Shown here: piece by piece, positions 52,698 to 63,300 of the stretch
Position numbering within the stretch: the first letter of the stretch is position 1
Layout of the letters: each line of letters begins with the position of its first letter
Origin: an uncultured Chlorobiaceae bacterium
GTDB lineage: Bacteria > Bacteroidota > Chlorobiia > Chlorobiales > Chlorobiaceae
Assembly (NCBI GenBank): GCA_903839405.1
Contig: CAIMCD010000038.1
Coordinates: 93,393-157,392, forward strand
DNA length: 64,000 bases
Direction: 5' to 3'
The notes under the pieces: model-generated
What the model saw: only the letters and a program-made list of their open reading frames with translations
Told to the model about the DNA's origin: nothing
Databases searched by the model: none
Program-made: the position numbers and the translations under genes

Positions 52698-53026
52698 GGC
52701 GGGTCATGGTTTTAGTGTTTAAAAAATGAGTTACGGCTCAAACCTCCGTGGGCGTCAGGCCGTAGAGGATATATTAGCAAATCAGGTGTAATCTTCAAAT
52801 AGCCAGTTCGCCAGCAACTTCTTTTCCTGCTGTACGTTTTCGTTTTCTAGGCTTTCACCTTCAGGCTTTTGCTTGTAAGGGGGAGCGCGCTCTTTCTTTT
52901 TGTGCATTCAGCCGTCACTATTGTTCTCTGGATGAAGCGTGTTGTGGCGCAGATAAAAGATGGTGGGTGCGGCCCGAAACAGCCTGAGATTCCCTGACTG
53001 TTTCGGGCGAGTAGAGGTTTACGTGG
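52698..53026. other. Intergenic region between dodecin and the acetate-transporter gene
   Basis: About 330 bases. It holds one short candidate reading frame on the minus strand (52782-52907, listed separately) and otherwise nothing I can assign. A GC-rich run at 52870-52890 belongs to that frame. Confidence 0.45.
52782..52907 (-). CDS. Candidate 41-residue hydrophilic small protein
   Basis: A frame from the ATG at 52907 encodes 41 residues, opening MHKKKERAPPYKQKPEGESL and closing LLANWLFEDYT. It is charged, non-repetitive and ends cleanly, which looks more like a real small protein than noise, but there is no Shine-Dalgarno sequence and I recognise no family. Coding status is uncertain. Confidence 0.4.
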   Translation of the reverse strand: MHKKKERAPPYKQKPEGESLENENVQQEKKLLANWLFEDYT

Positions 53027-53572
53027 TTACACTCCCAGTGCGTGGAAGAGTATCGGCAGGGCGCAAAGGCCGATGGCAACATTGGTTGCGCCGCAGATTT
53101 TGGTGATGAACGAGTTCTGCTTGTACCATGCAAACGGCAAAAGAATGGTCAGCAGGTTAATAAGCAAGAGCACGGTGCCAAGAGGCCAGATTTTGCCGAG
53201 CAGGATTGCCTTGTAGCTGAAAACCGCCGTCATGAAAAAGATGCCGAGAAAGAGATGGGCATAGATTTTCTTGTCGCCAGGGTTGTAGAAATGCATGGCA
53301 ACAACAACCCAGAACAGTCCATAGGTTGCAAAAATAGTGCCCAGATAAACTCTCATCTCTGCTGGTATTCCCATGTCAAACAGGTACATGCAGGCTGCGG
53401 TGAAAAGCTGCGCCACGCCGCCGAACCAGAGGGCGATATGGGCAAGATTCCTTCCAAGCTTTGCATGATCTGTCTCCTTGTCAAGCCCGAATCCCAACTG
53501 TTCCAGCCCGAACACCCAGACGGTGACGATCAGGCCGAACACTCCGATAGCTTCAGGATTTACAACATTCAT
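53027..53572 (-). CDS. Acetate uptake transporter, GPR1/FUN34/YaaH (SatP) family
   Basis: The 181-residue protein has six predicted membrane helices and the family-type N-terminal motif NPEAIGVFGLIVTVWVFGLE (NPxxxGx), followed by FGGVAQLFTAACMYLFD and the YSYKAILLG-type fifth helix region. Family members import acetate or succinate with protons. Green sulfur bacteria assimilate acetate mixotrophically, so the role fits, but substrate specificity is not visible in the sequence. Confidence 0.85.
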   Translation of the reverse strand: MNVVNPEAIGVFGLIVTVWVFGLEQLGFGLDKETDHAKLGRNLAHIALWFGGVAQLFTAACMYLFDMGIPAEMRVYLGTIFATYGLFWVVVAMHFYNPGDKKIYAHLFLGIFFMTAVFSYKAILLGKIWPLGTVLLLINLLTILLPFAWYKQNSFITKICGATNVAIGLCALPILFHALGV

Positions 53573-53865
53573 CGGCAGAACTCTCCTTTTTTTAAGTTGA
53601 TAAGAAAAAACCTGTTACCACCGCAATAACGATAGTAACAGCCGCGTAAATGTACGGCTATTTTTATTGAAAGAGTAACAGAATTGTTCCTGCTGCTCTC
53701 TTCCTGAAGGGTGACGGCTCTGGCCGGGCATCTCTATAATCATGCAGGGGATGATAGCGTGGTTGCATATAATCGGGCCGTTAAAAGCATGCAGGATTTC
53801 CCGCTTTCTTTTGATACCTTTGAGTCGCTACAAAAAACTGGTATAACTGAAGATGTTTTGAATTG

Positions 53866-55185
53866 ATGACCCTGCCAACCGAAGACTCTCCAACCAGCGC
53901 ACCCGATACCTTGGCTTCCCAGCCAAACCGTGCTGTTTCGGGAAAACTGCGTTCAGCATTTCCTGCGTTTGAGAGCGCGGATTTCCGGCGATATTTTCCT
54001 GGTCAGGTGATCTCGATGATCGGCACCTGGATCCAGATGGTGGCGCAGGGATGGCTGGTGCTTGAAATAACCGGTTCGGCGTTTGATGTGGGGCTGGTTG
54101 CTGCGGCCTCCACGCTTCCAACCCTTTTTCTCTCCCTCTTCGGCGGCGTGCTTGTTGACCGCTATCCCCGCCGGACCATTCTGCTCTGGACCCAGTCGGC
54201 AGCCATGGTGCTTGCCTTTGTGCTCGGTCTTTTTGCCATGACCGGCACGGTGACCATCGCCATCATTATTACCCTCTCCTTTCTGCTCGGGTGTGTCAAT
54301 GCGCTCAATGTTCCGGCGCTCCAGGCCTTTTTGAGCGAAATCGTGGAACGTGAGCAGCTTGCTTCGGCCATTGCGCTGAATTCAGCCATCTATAATGGTT
54401 CACGGGTTATCGGGCCGGCCATTGCCGGCTTTCTGATTTCTGCAACCGGTACCGGCGCGGCCTTTCTGGTTAACGGGGTCAGTTTTTTTGCGGTTATTCT
54501 CTCCCTGCTCTCGATGAAGGGGGCCCCGAAAAAGAGTGGAGCGAAAAGTGTTGCTTCTCCCCTGCAGGCGATCCGGGAGGGGCTTTGCTACTCATGGGAG
54601 CATCCGCTGATCCGTACAGGCATTGTTTTTATTGCGGTTATTTCAATTTTTGCATGGTCCTACGTCACCATGCTTCCGGTTATTGCCAAACATACCTTTG
54701 GCATGGGGGCATCCGGCATGGGCTCGCTCTACGGGGTATCAGGCCTTGGTTCGGTTGTTGGAACCCTCTTGGTATCGGTCTACTCAAGAAGGGTTGACCG
54801 TCTGATTTTTATTGCCGGCGGCACCATCCTTTTCTCTCTGGCTCTCTTTGGCTTTACCTTTACGACCGCTCTGCCGGCAGCGTTTTTCTGCCTTTTTCTC
54901 GGTGGCTTCGGGCTGGTTGCCGCAGTTTCAACCCTCAGTGCTACCATTCAGAGCACGGTTGATGACCGCTATCGGGGACGGGTAATGAGCCTCTACATGA
55001 TGGTTTTCATGGGCTTTATGCCCATCGGTAATCTTGAGATCGGTTTTCTTTCGGAACATTTTGGAACAGGCTTTGCCATCCGCATCGGATGCGTGGTCAT
55101 GATCCTGGCCGCGCTGGCCCTTGTTTTTTACAGCTGCTCTGTCCGTAACGCCTACCACCGCTATAAACTCACTCCTGAGGAGTGA
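53866..55185 (+). CDS. MFS transporter, EntS-like exporter group
   Basis: The protein of about 439 residues has 12 predicted helices, a soluble N-terminal tail, and motifs of the EntS/MFS_3 group: FRRYFPGQVISMIGTWIQMV, LVDRYPRRTILLWTQSAA (motif A-like), NVPALQAFLSEIV and TVDDRYRGRVMSLYMMVFMG. EntS exports siderophores in E. coli; the substrate here is unknown. I chose the ATG at 53866 over the TTG one codon upstream. It diverges from the acetate-transporter gene. Confidence 0.85.
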   Translation: MTLPTEDSPTSAPDTLASQPNRAVSGKLRSAFPAFESADFRRYFPGQVISMIGTWIQMVAQGWLVLEITGSAFDVGLVAAASTLPTLFLSLFGGVLVDRYPRRTILLWTQSAAMVLAFVLGLFAMTGTVTIAIIITLSFLLGCVNALNVPALQAFLSEIVEREQLASAIALNSAIYNGSRVIGPAIAGFLISATGTGAAFLVNGVSFFAVILSLLSMKGAPKKSGAKSVASPLQAIREGLCYSWEHPLIRTGIVFIAVISIFAWSYVTMLPVIAKHTFGMGASGMGSLYGVSGLGSVVGTLLVSVYSRRVDRLIFIAGGTILFSLALFGFTFTTALPAAFFCLFLGGFGLVAAVSTLSATIQSTVDDRYRGRVMSLYMMVFMGFMPIGNLEIGFLSEHFGTGFAIRIGCVVMILAALALVFYSCSVRNAYHRYKLTPEE

Positions 55186-55578
55186 TCTCTTCTGCATTGC
55201 CCGCATGATTTTTCCTGCACTGCATCACTACCGAGAAAAAGTATTCACTATCCAGCGGAAATTTTTTTGAAACATCTGAATCCTCCTATATCGGGGCGAA
55301 TCGTTATGGTACAACTCTAATTTGCGATGTATTAATGCATTGGTTTCGTTTCAATCGTAACGGAACGTCCTTTGGGAACACTTCTGGCCGACGCTTCTTT
55401 TTGCTGTTTTAGTGTACTATTCAGCTATTGTTCTTGTATTTTATTGTGTGTTATCGGTATATTTACTCGGTTTATACTTGCGCGCTGCAGATCTGATTCT
55501 TTCTGATTTTTGTGCGAAGCCTAAAAGATGTGATCGGCAACTCGTCTTCTCGGATAACTCGCTTAAAAATTTAAGAAA
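55186..55578. other. Intergenic region before the TpsB gene
   Basis: About 390 AT-rich bases that separate the MFS gene from the two-partner secretion pair. I see no gene or terminator of note; promoter elements for tpsB should lie at its right end. Confidence 0.4.
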
Positions 55579-57219
55579 ATGATGTTCACACGTATGTTTG
55601 ACCCCCAAAACGTATGGAGACCGGCTGCGTTTTCTTTTCTTTTGGCTACCCTCACCTGTCATGCGGCTTATGCTGCTCCCGAGCCGACGCTCTCGACCGA
55701 TTACACCACCTCATTTCGGCGCACCGCATCGGAGGATGCTTCAAGCAGGGTTGTGGTCAAAGGGTTTCTGTTAACCGGCAACACCCTCATCTCCACCAGC
55801 GATCTTCAGGCTCTTCTTTCGGGCTATCTTGATCACTCCTGCGATCTTCAGAAGCTGCGCGAGGCCGCCAACCGGGTGAGTGAGGAGTATCATCGTCAGG
55901 GTCATACCTTTGCCAAGGCCTATATTTTGCCCCAACACATTGAGGATGGCCGGGTCAATATCACGATTGTCGAGGGCCGCATAGGCAAAATCGTGATTGA
56001 GGGGAACCGGAACTATTCGAGCCGCTTTATCCGGAGCTACCTGACCTCCGGTGAACCGGTATCGTCACTGACGATTCCCCGTCTTGAAAAAGCGCTGCTT
56101 CTGCTGAATTCGAAGTTTACCGACCTGAAGGTCTCGGCCAATTTTACCCCCGGCCAGGAGGCCGGTACGACTGACCTCTATGTGAAGGTCGAAGACAGTT
56201 TTCCACTTCACGCCACCCTGTCGGCCAATAATTTCGGCTCAAATTTTGTGAGCCGCTACCGTTTTGGCGGGCAGCTTGAGTGGACCAATGCGCTGATTCC
56301 CGGCTCACTTGCCACCATCGGCGGTTTTATTGGCGACAAGCCGAGCCATATGAACATCATCAATGGCGGCTACTCTTTCCCTCTTGGCACTGGCGGCACC
56401 ATGGTCGGGCTCTCTGTGCTCAACGGTTATTTTGATATCGGTAAAGATTTTGCCGACCTCGGCATTCATAACCGGGAGAGCAGCGGCGACCTCTTTGTTT
56501 CGCACCCCTTTATTGTCAATCGCCGGTCAACGCTTTCCGGCAAGGCTGGTTTCCGGGCAAGCGATGCCAAGTACTATCTGCTTGATCAAATCTCCGCGCA
56601 TGATAATACCCGTGTTTTGTATGCTGAAGTTGAGGGTGACATGCTCTCCTGGGGCGGCAAAACCTTTGGCAGCATAGGGGTGTCGCAAGGTCTTGGCAGC
56701 TTTCTTGGCGGCATGAACTCCCGAGATCCTCTTGCCAGCCGGAAAAATGCCGATAACGCCTTTACCCATATTAATTTTGGTCTTGCGCGCCTGCAACCCA
56801 TGAGCGATAATTTTTCCGCCCTTGTGAGGCTGTCGGGACAGTGGTCTGATCGCAACCTGCTTGCCGGAGAGGAGTGGCTTATTGGCGGCATCAACTCCGT
56901 CCACGGCTATACCTCCGGCGAAGGATCGGGCGACCAGGGCTACAGCGCCAGCTTTGCGCTCCGCTCAACTCCTTTGGCCAACAAGGAGATCTTGCAGCTT
57001 TCCGCTTTTCTGGATCATGGCTATGCCTATAAAAAAAGCCCCATGATCGGCTCACAGGCTACGACCGAGCTGACCGGTGTAGGCGTTGGAGTCTTCTCCC
57101 ATCTTTCGACTCTTGCTCCGACCGATCTTCGCCTTGATATCGGTTGGCCGCTCAACCCCTCCAGTAACTTTCTTTCGGAGAGTCCGGTGGTTTATTTCGA
57201 TGCCTCAATCCGTTTTTAG
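55579..57219 (+). CDS. Two-partner secretion outer-membrane transporter (TpsB/FhaC-like)
   Basis: TpsB transports a TpsA exoprotein across the outer membrane. The 546-residue precursor has a signal peptide (RPAAFSFLLATLTCHAAYAA), a POTRA region (FLLTGNTLISTSDLQALLSG; FAKAYILPQHIEDGRVNITI, IGKIVIEGNRNY) and a 16-strand barrel ending VVYFDASIRF. The barrel loop signature normally read VRGY/VRGF is VHGY here (GGINSVHGYTSGE). The TpsA gene starts 93 bases downstream, so this is a classic tps operon. The first ATG (55579) is followed immediately by a second. Confidence 0.9.
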   Translation: MMFTRMFDPQNVWRPAAFSFLLATLTCHAAYAAPEPTLSTDYTTSFRRTASEDASSRVVVKGFLLTGNTLISTSDLQALLSGYLDHSCDLQKLREAANRVSEEYHRQGHTFAKAYILPQHIEDGRVNITIVEGRIGKIVIEGNRNYSSRFIRSYLTSGEPVSSLTIPRLEKALLLLNSKFTDLKVSANFTPGQEAGTTDLYVKVEDSFPLHATLSANNFGSNFVSRYRFGGQLEWTNALIPGSLATIGGFIGDKPSHMNIINGGYSFPLGTGGTMVGLSVLNGYFDIGKDFADLGIHNRESSGDLFVSHPFIVNRRSTLSGKAGFRASDAKYYLLDQISAHDNTRVLYAEVEGDMLSWGGKTFGSIGVSQGLGSFLGGMNSRDPLASRKNADNAFTHINFGLARLQPMSDNFSALVRLSGQWSDRNLLAGEEWLIGGINSVHGYTSGEGSGDQGYSASFALRSTPLANKEILQLSAFLDHGYAYKKSPMIGSQATTELTGVGVGVFSHLSTLAPTDLRLDIGWPLNPSSNFLSESPVVYFDASIRF

Positions 57220-57311
57220 TTTTTCTCTCTGTTGAAAAAAGCCCTTGTCCGTGTTGAGAGGCAATTGAAGTTTGATCTCTTTTTATTGAACTCTTACGGA
57301 GTCCTTAGATT

Positions 57312-60300
57312 ATGAATCACTCTTTTCATTCGGCCCGCATCCGGCGTTTCATGAGAAAGCCGCTGATCTCCCTTGTTTCCGCAGGTGCCATGCTCTTTTT
57401 CTATCCGCTGCACTCATTTTCCACCCCGACGGAGGGTCGGGTGGTGAAAGGCTCAGCCAGCATCAGCCAGAGCGGCACCTCGACCATTATTAACCAGGGA
57501 TCTCCGCGAGCCGTGATTGATTGGCGAGGGTTTGATATCAGTGCCAATGAACTGGTGAAATTCAATCAGTTGAACTCCAGCTCCATTGCCCTTAACCGCA
57601 TTACGGGCGGTAACCCCACAACCATTCTCGGCCAGCTTGCGGCCAATGGACGAATTTTTATTTCCAATCCGAACGGAGTGGTTTTTGGTGTAGGGTCAAA
57701 AGTTGATGCGGCGGGTCTTCTGGCCACGACCTTTTCGATCAATGCCGATGAGTTCATGAACGGCAAGAACCTCTTTACCCAGGATCTTTCCCACGCCCCC
57801 TCCTTTGTGCTCAATCAGGGCACCATCCGCATTGCCGACAACGGTTTCTGCTTTCTGGTCGGAGGCGGGGTTAAAAATGAGGGAACCATTATAGCGCAGC
57901 TCGGCAAGGTGGTGATGGCCTCCGGCAACGCCCTGACGCTTGATTTCAATGGTGATGGCCTGCTGACCTATACGGTTTCGGGCAAGGTGCTTGAGAGCAT
58001 TATCGGGCCTGATGGCAAACCATTTGATGCATCGGTCAGTAACAGCGGCACCGTCAAGGCATCGGGCGGCGATATTGTGCTCGTCAGCGGTGGCGCAGCC
58101 GATCCCTTTGCTTCGGTGGTCAATAACAGCGGTATGCTTGAAGCCACCTCTCTGGTCGCAAAAGGCAGCAGCGTCACCCTCTCGGGAGGTGATGCAGGAG
58201 TGGTGCAGAATAGCGGCACCATCGACGTCTCTGCCGTTGAAGCTGGTGCGCAATCTGGTAATGTGGCCATCAGCGGCCAGTACGCCGGCAACTTCGGCAC
58301 CATTTTGGCCAAAGGTCATACCGATTCGAACGGCGGAGTGGTGGCCTTCAACTCCACTACCCACACCCTGCTTGGTTCCGGCAGTGTGATTGATGTGAGC
58401 GGTCAGGATAACTCCTCAGCCGGCAGTGTGCTCATTCGTTCCGACAACCACGCCACCTTTGGCGGCAAGATTCTTGCCCGTGGCGGTGATCAAGGTGGCA
58501 ACGGCGGTTATGTCGATCTCTCCAGTAAAGGGCAGGTCGATCTCTATGGCACGGTCGACGCCCTTGCCCCCCAGGGTCAGAGTGGCACATTCCTGATCGA
58601 TCCTCAATTTCTGACGGTGGTTCTTGGAGGGGCAACGTATAATAACCCTGTTGGCAATAATACCTTCACCGATAATATTGGTGGCACGACTCTTATTGAT
58701 CCAGGAACGATCAATACCCAGTTGAGCAATGTTCTCCTGCAGGCAAACACCGATCTGACGATCACAGACCCAATCGCCATGGCAAATTCCGGTGTAGGGT
58801 TGACCATGCAGGCCGGGCGATCGGTTCTGGTGAACGCAAATATCTCCACTAACAACGGTGCTATTTCGATCACCGCCAATGATTCTGCCGCAAATGCAGG
58901 CGACAGGCTTGCCGGAGCAGGCAATATCACAATGGCCTCGGGGCCAACAATCAATGCCGGCACGGCAGCGATAAACCTGACCATTGATCCTACCAATGAT
59001 GCGTTCTTTACGCCGGGCAGCATCACCGCAGCCACACTTGCCACAACGGGCAATATTACCCTGAGTTCTGTTGGTTCTATCACGGAAGCAACGGCTTCCT
59101 CGATTACTGGTTCAACCATCAACCTCACCACAACAGGAGGAGGCAGCAGCATCGGCGTAGCGCTTAACCCGCTTGCCCTCCATGCCACGACGGCGCTCAA
59201 TGCCTCAACCAGCAATGGCGAGATCGCCTTGAGCGATGTGACCGGCGACCTGCTCGTTGGATCCGTGAGTGGCGGTACGGCGCCGGTAAGCCTTGCAGCA
59301 ACGGGTGGCAGTATCATTGATGCGGGAACGCATTCCGGTGCCGACATTGTCGGCAGCACCATTACCCTGGCCACAACCGGGAGCGCACATACCATCGGCA
59401 GCTCAGCAACCCCGCTTGCCCTTAATGCGGTAACCCTCAATGCTTCAACCGCCGGAAGCGATCTCTTTGTCACCGATACGGCCGGTGGAGTAGAGATCGG
59501 GGTTATTGATCTTACCAATGCTGGAGCCGTGAACCTGAGCGCAACGAATGGAGCGATCACGGCAGGCGCAGTGGCCCCCCCTCTTCGTAATATTACTGCC
59601 GGTGCGGCTACGTTGACGACAACCGGCAATACGGGTGGAGCGATTGGAACGGTGGCAGCTCCAATCCTTACAACGTTAGAGGGATTGACTGCGTCAACCA
59701 ATCATGGCGGCATCTATATCAATGAGAGTGACGGGTTGGTGATCAACTCCGTTATTGCGCGGGAATCGACGAACTACAGCAGTGAACTCGGTGTTGCTCC
59801 AACCGTCAATGCCTCAACCGGGCAGGTTTTGCTTGTGGGCAGCTCAACTCTGGCGGGCAGCTTTAATGTCGATATCACAACAGGAGGGAACACTCTTCTC
59901 GGTGTTTTAACTGCACCAAATGTTGCCACCATCACGACCACGGGCACCATTATTGACAATAACGATGAGCTGATAAAAGACAGTAGCGATATCGTTATCG
60001 GAACCAATCCGATCAACAACATTACGGCCCGGAGTGTCAATTTGCAGGCAGGTGGAGCTATCGGCCTCTCCGGTGATGCCGTTGAGATATTGACCGAGAA
60101 AACCAGTGCATCAACAACGGCGGGAAGTGTTTACCTCTCACTCGGCAATACCGGCTCTCTGGAGTCGATCACCGCCGGTGGGACAGGTAATAATGTTGTG
60201 GTGACCGGGAACAAGGGTTCGCTTTCCTTGAAAACCATTACCGCCCTTGGCGGTACCGTCACCATCAATAACAGCAGCAGCGGCAGCGGTGCGCTGGTTG

Positions 60301-63300
60301 ATGGTAATGGCGGAAGTATGAATATTATGGCGGACCACGTGGTACTGAACGGAAAAAGCGGCATAGGAAGTGTTTCGGATTCGATTGAGACAACGGTTTC
60401 CACCATTGACGCAACAGCCACCGATTATGCGGCCGGGATCTATCTTGCTAACAGCGCCACCCTCTCTTCGATAGCGGTCAAAACCAATAACGGGAATGTC
60501 ACTATTCCCTGGAGCGGCGGGTCGCTCATTTTTGCTTCCGGGCTGCTCAATGCGGCCGGTGCAGGTTCCATTACCTTTGAGAACAGCGGCGGCAATGTAA
60601 CGCTCGGTGTGGTTGATGCCGGAGCTTCCGGCACCGCCAGCCTGAAAGCCTCGGCATCCCTGCTTGATGATGGCAACGACACCACACTCCTGACTGCCGG
60701 CACAGCTACACTGGTTGCCGGTGGATCAATCGGATCCAGCAGCTCCACCAACGAGCTGGATACAGCGGTTGACAACCTCACAGCAACTGCCGGTAATGGC
60801 GGGCTCTATCTCACGAACAGCAAAGCGCTCTCCTTGACTGCCTCGGCTGCGGGATCAGGCAGTGATCTTGCCATTCGAACCACATCGGGTGACCTTACCG
60901 TGGTGAGTGCCACCGCGCCAGACCAGGTTTCACTGCATGCCGCCGGTTCAATTCTGGCTTCCGTGCCGGCCAATACGGTTATCACTGGAACCGGAGCGAC
61001 GTTGCAGGCCGGGGGGAGTATCGGCCCACTTAAAACAACCCTTTCCACCCTGAACGCTACGGCCGGCAGCGGCGCACTCAGCATTGATAACTCCCGGGCG
61101 CTTAATTTGACGGCCGCAACAACTGCGGGAGATATCACGGTAAATGCCGGTGGCGATCTGACCCTGCAGACCGTATTGGCTCCAGGCCACAGTGTGGCGT
61201 TGAGTGCATCCGGCAAGATTCTTGACGGGAACACCGGAAGCAATAACATCACGGCTGCATCGGCGACGATCTCCGGAACACAGATCGGTGAGGTTTCCAA
61301 TGCGATTGAAACCGCACTCCCCTCAATGACCCTAACTGCAACTGCAGGAGGGATCTATATTGACAATACGGCCTCTGATCTGGCCCTGCTTTCGGCCGTG
61401 AGTCAGGGAAACAGTGCTGATATTTCGATCATAAATAGTGGCAATATTACCCTTGGAGCGGTTACAGCGGCGGGTGATGCGGTAACGCTTACCGCCGGAG
61501 GAGCACTTACGGATGGTAATGGGGCGTCAATGAATGTGACCGCAAAAACGCTCAACATAACCGCGCCCGGAGGGATTGCTCCTATCGATATTGCAGTGGA
61601 TGAGATTTATGCCGATGGAGGTACGCATGATGTGATTCTCACCAACACCAATCCCCTGGCGGTCAGTGAAGCTGCGCTTCAGGCCACAGGTTCAGGAGCA
61701 CTGACCCTGAATGCACCCTCGATTACCATTCTTGATATCGCCGATAATCTTGCACTCATGAGCCGCTCGCTGATCCTGCGGACAGCGGCCGGTAACATTG
61801 TCTTCCTTGATACCAGTGATACCATCCAGACTCCCGGATTGAATACCATTACGGTGGATGCCGGGAGCGCAACGTCAGGAAGCGGTGCAGTGGCTATCAT
61901 CGGCAACCTGACAACCGGAGGCGGAGCAATAAGTCTCTCTGCGGACCGCCATATAAGCATCGGTACGCTCAATGCCGGAGCGGGCAATGTAACGGTTGAT
62001 GCAAAGCATGGCATTATCCTTGACGGCAACGGAGCGGCGCTCAACATTATTGCCGGTTCAGCGTCGTTAAGCGGCATTACGCCCGACAAGTCGGTGGCCG
62101 ACCTCTATCAGGCCCTTGCTATTGGCGACTATGCGGCAGCACGCGCTTTAGTTACCGCTGACGAAACCCTCACGGCGAGCTGGCTGGCCAGTTCAAACAT
62201 CTATGCCGCTGCCAAAATTGTTGCCCAGGGCGCGGTGAACACCGCAACAAGCGATCTTGCTTCAAAAAATGCCGCCAAGGATGCGGCGGACAACGCGGTA
62301 ACGCCATTGGCCGATGCCTCATTGGGTTTAGGCATTACCTCCCAGGTGCTTGATGTGGCAAATACGGTTGCAGGTACCATTGCTGCTGTAGCGCAGGCCG
62401 TGCCCTTTACCGGTGACGGTGGGGCGGCAACAGCGGCCTTTGTGATTACCGCGTCAAAAAATGCGGTTGATATTGCCAAAATGGTTGTGGATGCCAAGTT
62501 GAATACTGCGCAGAACGTTGCCCAGGATGCGGCTGACGCGGTAGCAACATCCACCGCACAGCTCTATGCGGCTCAGGGCGATTTAGCCGTAACAACTGCT
62601 CAGGCAAATGCATCATCTGAATCCCTCTCCATTGCAACTGCGGCAACCGCCAAGGCTGTAATAGCAAGGGATACGGCGGCGAAGGTACAGGCGCAGGCAA
62701 TTGATGCGGATAAATATATCAATGACGTTTATTCGGCCAACGTGATCGGAACGCCGACGCAAGCGCTTGGCATACAGGTTCCCGGACGAGTTGACATTAC
62801 GGCCGGTCACAGCAATGTTTATCTGGATACGACAGGGCCGGTAACGCTTGGTACGGTTACGGCAAGTGCTCCGCGGGTTGCCGGTGATTCGGTCGTGCTT
62901 GTCAATGGCACAGGCAACGTGACGGTTGCTGGGACGGTGAGTGCGCAGAACATGGTGCGCATTGACGTGAATCCTGGCGCTATTCTTCAGGGTGCCGGCG
63001 GGCTCATTTCTGCGCCGGATTTTGTTGCTACGGCAACAACCGGAATCGGAAGTGCCGGAGCTCCGCTTCATACCAGTGTTGATCATTTTGCGGCCATCGG
63101 AGGCACCGGTGGAGTCTCTATAAGCAATAACAAGGCGCTGCTCATTACGACGGTTAATGGTGTGAGCGGTATAACGGCAACCGGCGGAACTTCGGCGATC
63201 TCAACAACAGCCGGAAATCTGACGGTTGCACAGGCCATAACTACAACCGGCGGAAACGGAAACATTACGATGGACGCTGCCGGTGACCTTGTATTAAATG

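Noticed and set aside
53700..53865. Possible coding remnant before the MFS gene
   Set aside because: Short frames in this spacer end after a few codons and carry no recognisable motif.
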